A stretch of 64,000 bases of DNA from Microvelia longipes. Lineage: Eukaryota > Arthropoda > Insecta > Hemiptera > Veliidae. This document shows positions 59,766 to 64,000 of this stretch, in pieces (within the stretch, counting starts at the first letter, position 1; each line of letters begins with the position of its first letter). The stretch is from positions 11,505,278 to 11,569,277 of the forward strand of contig JACMZG010000008.1 of assembly GCA_018340805.1 (NCBI GenBank). The letters run 5' to 3'. The notes below the pieces were generated by a model. That model was not told the DNA's origin and ran no database searches. It saw only the letters and a program-made list of their open reading frames with translations. The translations under genes were made by a program, and so were the position numbers.

Positions 59766-59990
59766 ATGGGATACGGGGTACCTCGGAACTTTTCCTTATT
59801 ACACCGGATTTGTTTTGCTTATCCTCCCTACTTCGGACTCGCTTCGCTCCTCCAGATAGTAAATACATACGTTTTATTCCCAGCGGTCGCCCATCCAGGC
59901 ACTGACCACGCTCGATGGTGCTTAACTTTTATGATCTTACAAAAATCATGGATGTACTTGACGTAATTAAACTTGTATATGTAGTGTATG
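59766..59990 (-). mobile_element. 5S rRNA-derived SINE, best copy
   Basis: On the minus strand the head carries AAGCACCATCGAGCGTGGTC (59922-59903; A box and intermediate element) and TGGATGGGCGACCGCTGGG (59897-59879; C box), aligned base-for-base in spacing with insect 5S rRNA (about positions 50-100). The body (TACTATCTGGAGGAGCGAAG) and the tail TTCCGAGGTACCCCGTATCC at 59787-59768 follow. Length about 225 bp. The 66-codon frame here is a shadow. Confidence 0.82.
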
Positions 59991-59994
59991 AACC

Positions 59995-60690
59995 TATTGC
60001 TATTGATCCTGAGTGAAGTATAAACTTTGTGTAATTGGACTTAAGTGAGGTACAAACTTAGAGTTATTGATCTTGAGTGGAGTCTTTAGTCAGTGTTATT
60101 GATCCTGAGTGAAGTATTTAGTCAATGTTATTGATCCTGAGTAAAGTATTTAGTCAGTGTTATTGATCCTGAGTGAAGTATTTAGTCAATGTTATTGATC
60201 CTGAGTAAAGTATTTAGGTCCTGAGTGAAGTATTTAGTCAGTGTTATTGATTGAGTGAAGTATTTAGTCAGCCTGAGTGAAGTATTTAGTCAGTGTTATT
60301 GATCCTGAGTGAAGTATTTAGTCAGTGTTATTGATCCTGAGTGATGTATTTAGTCATGTTATTGTATAAACCTAGTGTTGTTGATCCTGAGTGAAGTATT
60401 TAGTCAATGTTATTGATCCTGAGTGAAGTATTTAGTCAGTGTTATTGATCCTGAGTGATGTATTTAGTCCTGAGTGATCAGTGTTATTGATCCTGAGTGA
60501 AGTATATAGTCAGTGTTATTGATCCTGAGTGAAGTATATAGTCAGTGTTATTGATCCTGAGTGATGTATTTAGTCAGTGTTATTGATCCTGAGTGAAGTA
60601 TTTAGTCAGTGTTATTGATCCTGAGTGAAGTATAAACCTAGTGTTGTTGATCCTGAGTGAAGTATGCTTGCCTTAGTGAAGTATATATAA
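59995..60690. repeat. 32-bp minisatellite
   Basis: About 20 copies of TGTTATTGATCCTGAGTGAA plus GTATTTAGTCAG, with partial units. It starts directly at the 5' end of the 5S-SINE. Confidence 0.92.
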
Positions 60691-61550
60691 AATTTAAGTC
60701 TTATCGACAGCTCTCCTTTTAAAATCATAGATGTCAAGTTAAATGCAATCTCTATCTTGGATCACATTATTATCTAATGGTGCTTACTTTTGACACAGTT
60801 TTCCTATGATTACTTTTAAATTGCAGACTCTTCAACTATAAATATTTGTGAATTATGGATAAAAAGTACTCAACAAGATTATGTAACAAGAATTACTTTC
60901 TTAAAACTATAAGATGATACTTTAAAAAAAAAAGATCATGATAGTAGATATTTTGATAATAGTTATTAGAGTAGATATCTTCAAATAATGGAACTTGATG
61001 CTTATAATAAGTACTTTATAAAAATGGCACGAACTAAACAAAATTGTACTTTTTTACGGTTAATAAAATGAGATATATAACTCTAACATTAGTACCTTAG
61101 AAAATAACATCATTCCAATATAAATAAGTTAATTATAAGTTAAAAATACGCTTGAAGAATTAAGGTTACTTGTTTAGATTTAGGTTAAAATTATACAGTA
61201 ATAATATAAACATATTCAGCTTATGCAAGATATTAACGTTTGAGTAAACTCTTCTTTTATCATTTGAATTCTGCTTTATTTCCGCAGCAATTGATAGCTA
61301 TAGAGTAGTAAATGTGAATAGTGACTACGTTCTGCTATCATCAAATCTTTCAATTGGTGAGATTGTGAAATTCGAGATTTTCCTTTTACTGTTATTGTAC
61401 TATGACAAAACATATTCATATCAATGCGAGAAAAAACTTTTTGTGAGTAGAACTGCTTACTGATAAAACTTAGCTGATTAGTTTATTTCAAATTGCTTCG
61501 TTACCTTAAAGGATAACGAAGCATATTAGCTTTAGATTGAGTTAACTGTC
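60691..61550. other. AT-rich spacer, no feature recognised
   Basis: No supported frame or shared repeat. Confidence 0.35.
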
Positions 61551-61554
61551 TAGT

Positions 61555-61738
61555 GAGTGTATGTTGTTTTAAACCAACAACCTTATACATTACGATGTCT
61601 AGTGTATGTGTTTAACCCAACCTCATACATACGATGTCTACCCAACAACCTCATACATTACGATGTTAGTGTATGTTGTTTTAACCCAACAACCTCATAC
61701 TTTACGATGTCTAGTGTATGTTGTTTTAACCCAACAAA
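61555..61738. repeat. 45-bp minisatellite
   Basis: Four copies, some shortened, of a 45-bp unit containing GTCTAGTGTATGTTGTTTTA and ACCCAACAACCTCATACATT. Confidence 0.88.
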
Positions 61739-61744
61739 GTTGGG

Positions 61745-62750
61745 TTCAAAGTTAGATTTTTTTTAAAACAAGTTCTTTATTGGCAAAAGTATACAATATT
61801 TATTTTGTGTAAACCGGAGCAATATTTTATTTATTGATTTAGGGTAATTTGTGCTTTTTTTTTTTTTTTTTTTATTTATTTGTTATTTTTGTGGTATAAA
61901 TGTTGATTATTTTTTTGGGGTGTGAGGGGGTTGGTTTGGGTTAAGGATAATTTTATATTTTTTGGTTTGGGTATTTTATTTTTTATATTATTATTATTAT
62001 TTATTTATTTTTTTAATATTGTCAAAAGAAAGTTTGAATTGAATTATTATAAACAGCAAAAAAACATAAATTTGAGAATAGTTATGATAACAGAACGTTG
62101 GTCATATTTACTCTAAAGCGAACCTACTTTATTTTTTTACGATACTGGTATGCAGGTATAGACGAATTCGGCGGGTTTCAATACGGCGTATACCAAATGT
62201 AATACAATTCTTATTAAAATTACTGCGCTATAGTTTGAGAATGTGGAAAATTGCATTTGCTCGTAATAAAAATTGAGCAGTGTGACCACACAAGGACAAT
62301 AGACTTTGTGTGGTCTATTGACCAACATTATCAAGTAAGATAACGGACTTAAAAAATTAGTCAATTTAAAAAATAAATACGACCTATTATTATGGAGAAT
62401 GAAAATTAGCATGTTGTGTCGAGATGTTTAGTGCTAAATTTTTAATATCGAAGCGATTGTGTTTTCATAGGGTACTGAACTTTCGTGGTAAAGGGATCGC
62501 TAAAATAAGGAAACTCTTGGGGAACTTCCTCATTACAGATTTAATTTATGTGACCTCCTTCGTTGTAACTTAACAGAATTTCTATGTAACTTCTTAGCTG
62601 GTTACATATTATCAAGATTATAATCGATTTGTTTGTTCAATCACATTCATCAAATTAAAACACAAGTTACGTTTACGTTTAGTTTTAGAAACGGCAACGA
62701 CTTTTATAAGTTCTACAGTGTCATAATTCCCCCTTTTAGTAGGGGTAACT
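61745..62750. other. Spacer with T-rich tract
   Basis: A poly-T tract lies at about 61855-61873, with T-rich sequence to 62015. Frames at 61922-62116 and 62137-62412 are unrecognised. Confidence 0.35.
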
Positions 62751-62756
62751 TACTTT

Positions 62757-63285
62757 AATACAATATAATTGTGCGAGAGACACCTAATAAATGTAACAAG
62801 CAAAAAGCAATGCTACATCTGGGAACTGTTCCATCATTCGACATTCGTCATCATTGATGGCTCGACATAACTCATGTCCCACTCTGTTTCGTTACGTCTA
62901 ACTCATCAGGGCGCCGACAGAGCCTGAACTCACTCTGACCTTTAATTAATTCCGAAGAATGTAATGTGAACTATGTCCACATGTTGTATGTTGTGTCAAC
63001 TATTCATGTTTTGCAAAACACGGTAGTATCAAATGATATATTATGTTTTGCTTGTCATGCATGATGGCGTTAATAGAGCACCGCTCGTATCTGGTAAGTA
63101 CTTCACATTACATTCTTCGGAATTAATTGAAAGTCAGAGTGAGTTCAGGCTCTGTCGGTGCCCTCATGAGACATTATGTCGAACCATCAATGATGACGAA
63201 TGTCGAATGACGAAACAGTTCCCAGATGTAGCAATGCTTTTAGCTTGTTACATTTCCTAGGTGTCTCTCGCACAATCATATTGTG
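62757..63285. mobile_element. Fold-back element with hammerhead core in left arm
   Basis: The left arm (62757-62985) and right arm (about 63096-63285) are inverted copies (for example TGCGAGAGACACC and its complement; TTAATTCCGAAGAATGTAAT and its complement). A 110-bp loop separates them. A 45-bp segment (TGTCAACTATTCAT and following) appears once in the loop (62994) and again outside the right arm (63285). The right arm lacks about 24 bp that hold the catalytic part of the hammerhead. The frame at 63033-63260 lies in the right arm and is unrecognised. Confidence 0.7.
62882..62922 (-). ncRNA. Hammerhead ribozyme core (candidate)
   Basis: Minus strand, 5' to 3': CTCTGT (62922-62917), C (62916, cleavage position 17), GGCGCC (62915-62910), CTGATGA (62909-62903), GTTA (62902-62899), loop GACG, TAAC (62894-62891), GAA (62890-62888), ACAGAG (62887-62882). 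All invariant core bases are present. Helix II (GTTA/TAAC) and helix III (CTCTGT/ACAGAG) pair perfectly. Helix I is a self-complementary six-mer with no loop, so cleavage in a single molecule is doubtful and a dimer is more plausible. The order is that of a type III hammerhead. Confidence 0.65.
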
Positions 63286-63289
63286 TCAA

Positions 63290-63852
63290 CCATTCATTAT
63301 TTGCAAAACAATGTAATATCAAATTATATAAGTAACTTAATTTAAACTTAACTTCTGTATGTTGGCTTAGATCAATACATTATTTGTCAAACAACTGAAA
63401 AAGAAATATCTTAAGAAGTCGTTCACAGGACATAACCTGAGCGAGCGATACAACAATATTCATTTCATCAATCTATTTCATTGCTCCTTCGCCAATCTAC
63501 AAATCTCATTTACAAAAAATTTATAACCCCTTTTCGTGATCGGTTAAACATGATTGGTTACATGCAGCAATACTTTAAATGTAAAAAAATAATAAAGTTG
63601 TAACAAAGTTGTTTCTTACTTAGGAATGATTAAGTAGTTTTGTTTTGCTTTTAAGTTGTTCACACTGTTATTCCGAAACAAACTAATATTTACACGATTC
63701 ACCCCGACTATATTGCTGTTGCAGTTTTCGTATTTTTTATTTTATAAAAAGTATCACGTTCTTAAACCTGATAATATAAAATTAACGTTTTGTGAATAAT
63801 TTCATTTGATACATATTTCATTTCTGACATTAATAATAGACAAAAGAAATCT
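63290..63852. other. Spacer, no feature recognised
   Basis: Unique AT-rich sequence without a supported frame. Confidence 0.35.
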
Positions 63853-64000
63853 GGAACAGGGTACCTCGATAATTTCACTTGCAACTTCGGACTCTCTTCG
63901 CTCGTCCTTAGAATGCCATGATTACTCAATGGTGAAATTGGCATTAGTTAAGTGTCGCACACATGACTTAAGAAAAACAAATCGGGTAAAGGGTACTTCA
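63853..64000 (-). mobile_element. 5S-SINE tails, one cut by the window end
   Basis: CAGGGTACCTCGATAATTTC and CTTCGGACTCTCTTCGCTCG (63857-63906) are an inverted tail and body. 63980-64000 (ATCGGGTAAAGGGTACTTC) starts another inverted tail. The frame at 63762-63944 is a shadow. Confidence 0.6.

Noticed and set aside
59766..59966. 66-codon frame
   Set aside because: It is antisense to a 5S-derived SINE; similar shadows occur at 6573, 30532, 55525, 58449 and 63762.
63033..63260. 75-codon frame as a captured gene
   Set aside because: It lies in the right arm of a fold-back element; no recognisable domain and the left arm does not preserve the frame.

Overview
The window looks like arthropod nuclear DNA, most likely from an insect with a repeat-rich genome. 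It is strongly AT-biased, with long (AT)n and (AC)n microsatellites. Its one clear host gene is an intron-split RR-1 cuticular protein, and nothing resembles a bacterial operon, ribosome binding site or CRISPR array. Almost everything else is transposable elements (TEs), their debris, and minisatellites.

Host genes. A cuticular protein gene lies on the minus strand. One exon (55823-55980) carries most of the signal peptide, the mature N-terminus and the start of the chitin-binding domain. The next exon (45842-46046) carries the rest of the RR-1 domain. They are separated by a 9.8 kb intron full of repeats. The start-codon exon (expected above 55980) and the last exon (expected below 45842) were not found. 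A 33-codon reading frame at 21306-21407 with a good start context and a donor-like end is the only other host exon candidate.

Retroelements. A nearly complete Penelope-like element (9194-12139) has a reverse transcriptase with YVDD and a GIY-YIG endonuclease, split by one frameshift. It is arranged head-to-head with a second copy that lacks the reverse transcriptase, and it has 12-bp target duplications. Its terminal repeats, and four other loci, hold hammerhead-like motifs whose helices covary. Two unrelated LINE reverse transcriptase fragments (40790-41110 and 41491-42596, minus) and one LINE RNase H fragment (39104-39490, plus) are dead. SINEs are abundant: a family with a 5S rRNA-derived head and a GC-richer tail (at least a dozen loci), and three tRNA-derived families, two of them with clear target duplications.

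DNA transposons. There are hAT-like MITEs with 8-bp duplications clustered around the cuticular gene, PIF/Harbinger-like MITEs with 3-bp duplications, a TTAA-flanked element with 200-bp terminal repeats, two larger hAT-like shells (one enclosing the RNase H fragment), and several fold-back elements.

Minisatellites. Around ten arrays with units of 15-72 bp are scattered through the window. At least two grew out of transposon sequence (a terminal inverted repeat at 1037-1375, a SINE tail at 21484-21620).

The most striking observation is a complete hammerhead ribozyme core on the minus strand at 62922-62882, in one arm of a fold-back element. All conserved core positions are present and helices II and III pair perfectly, but helix I is only a self-complementary GGCGCC with no loop. 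The opposite arm has lost the catalytic half.
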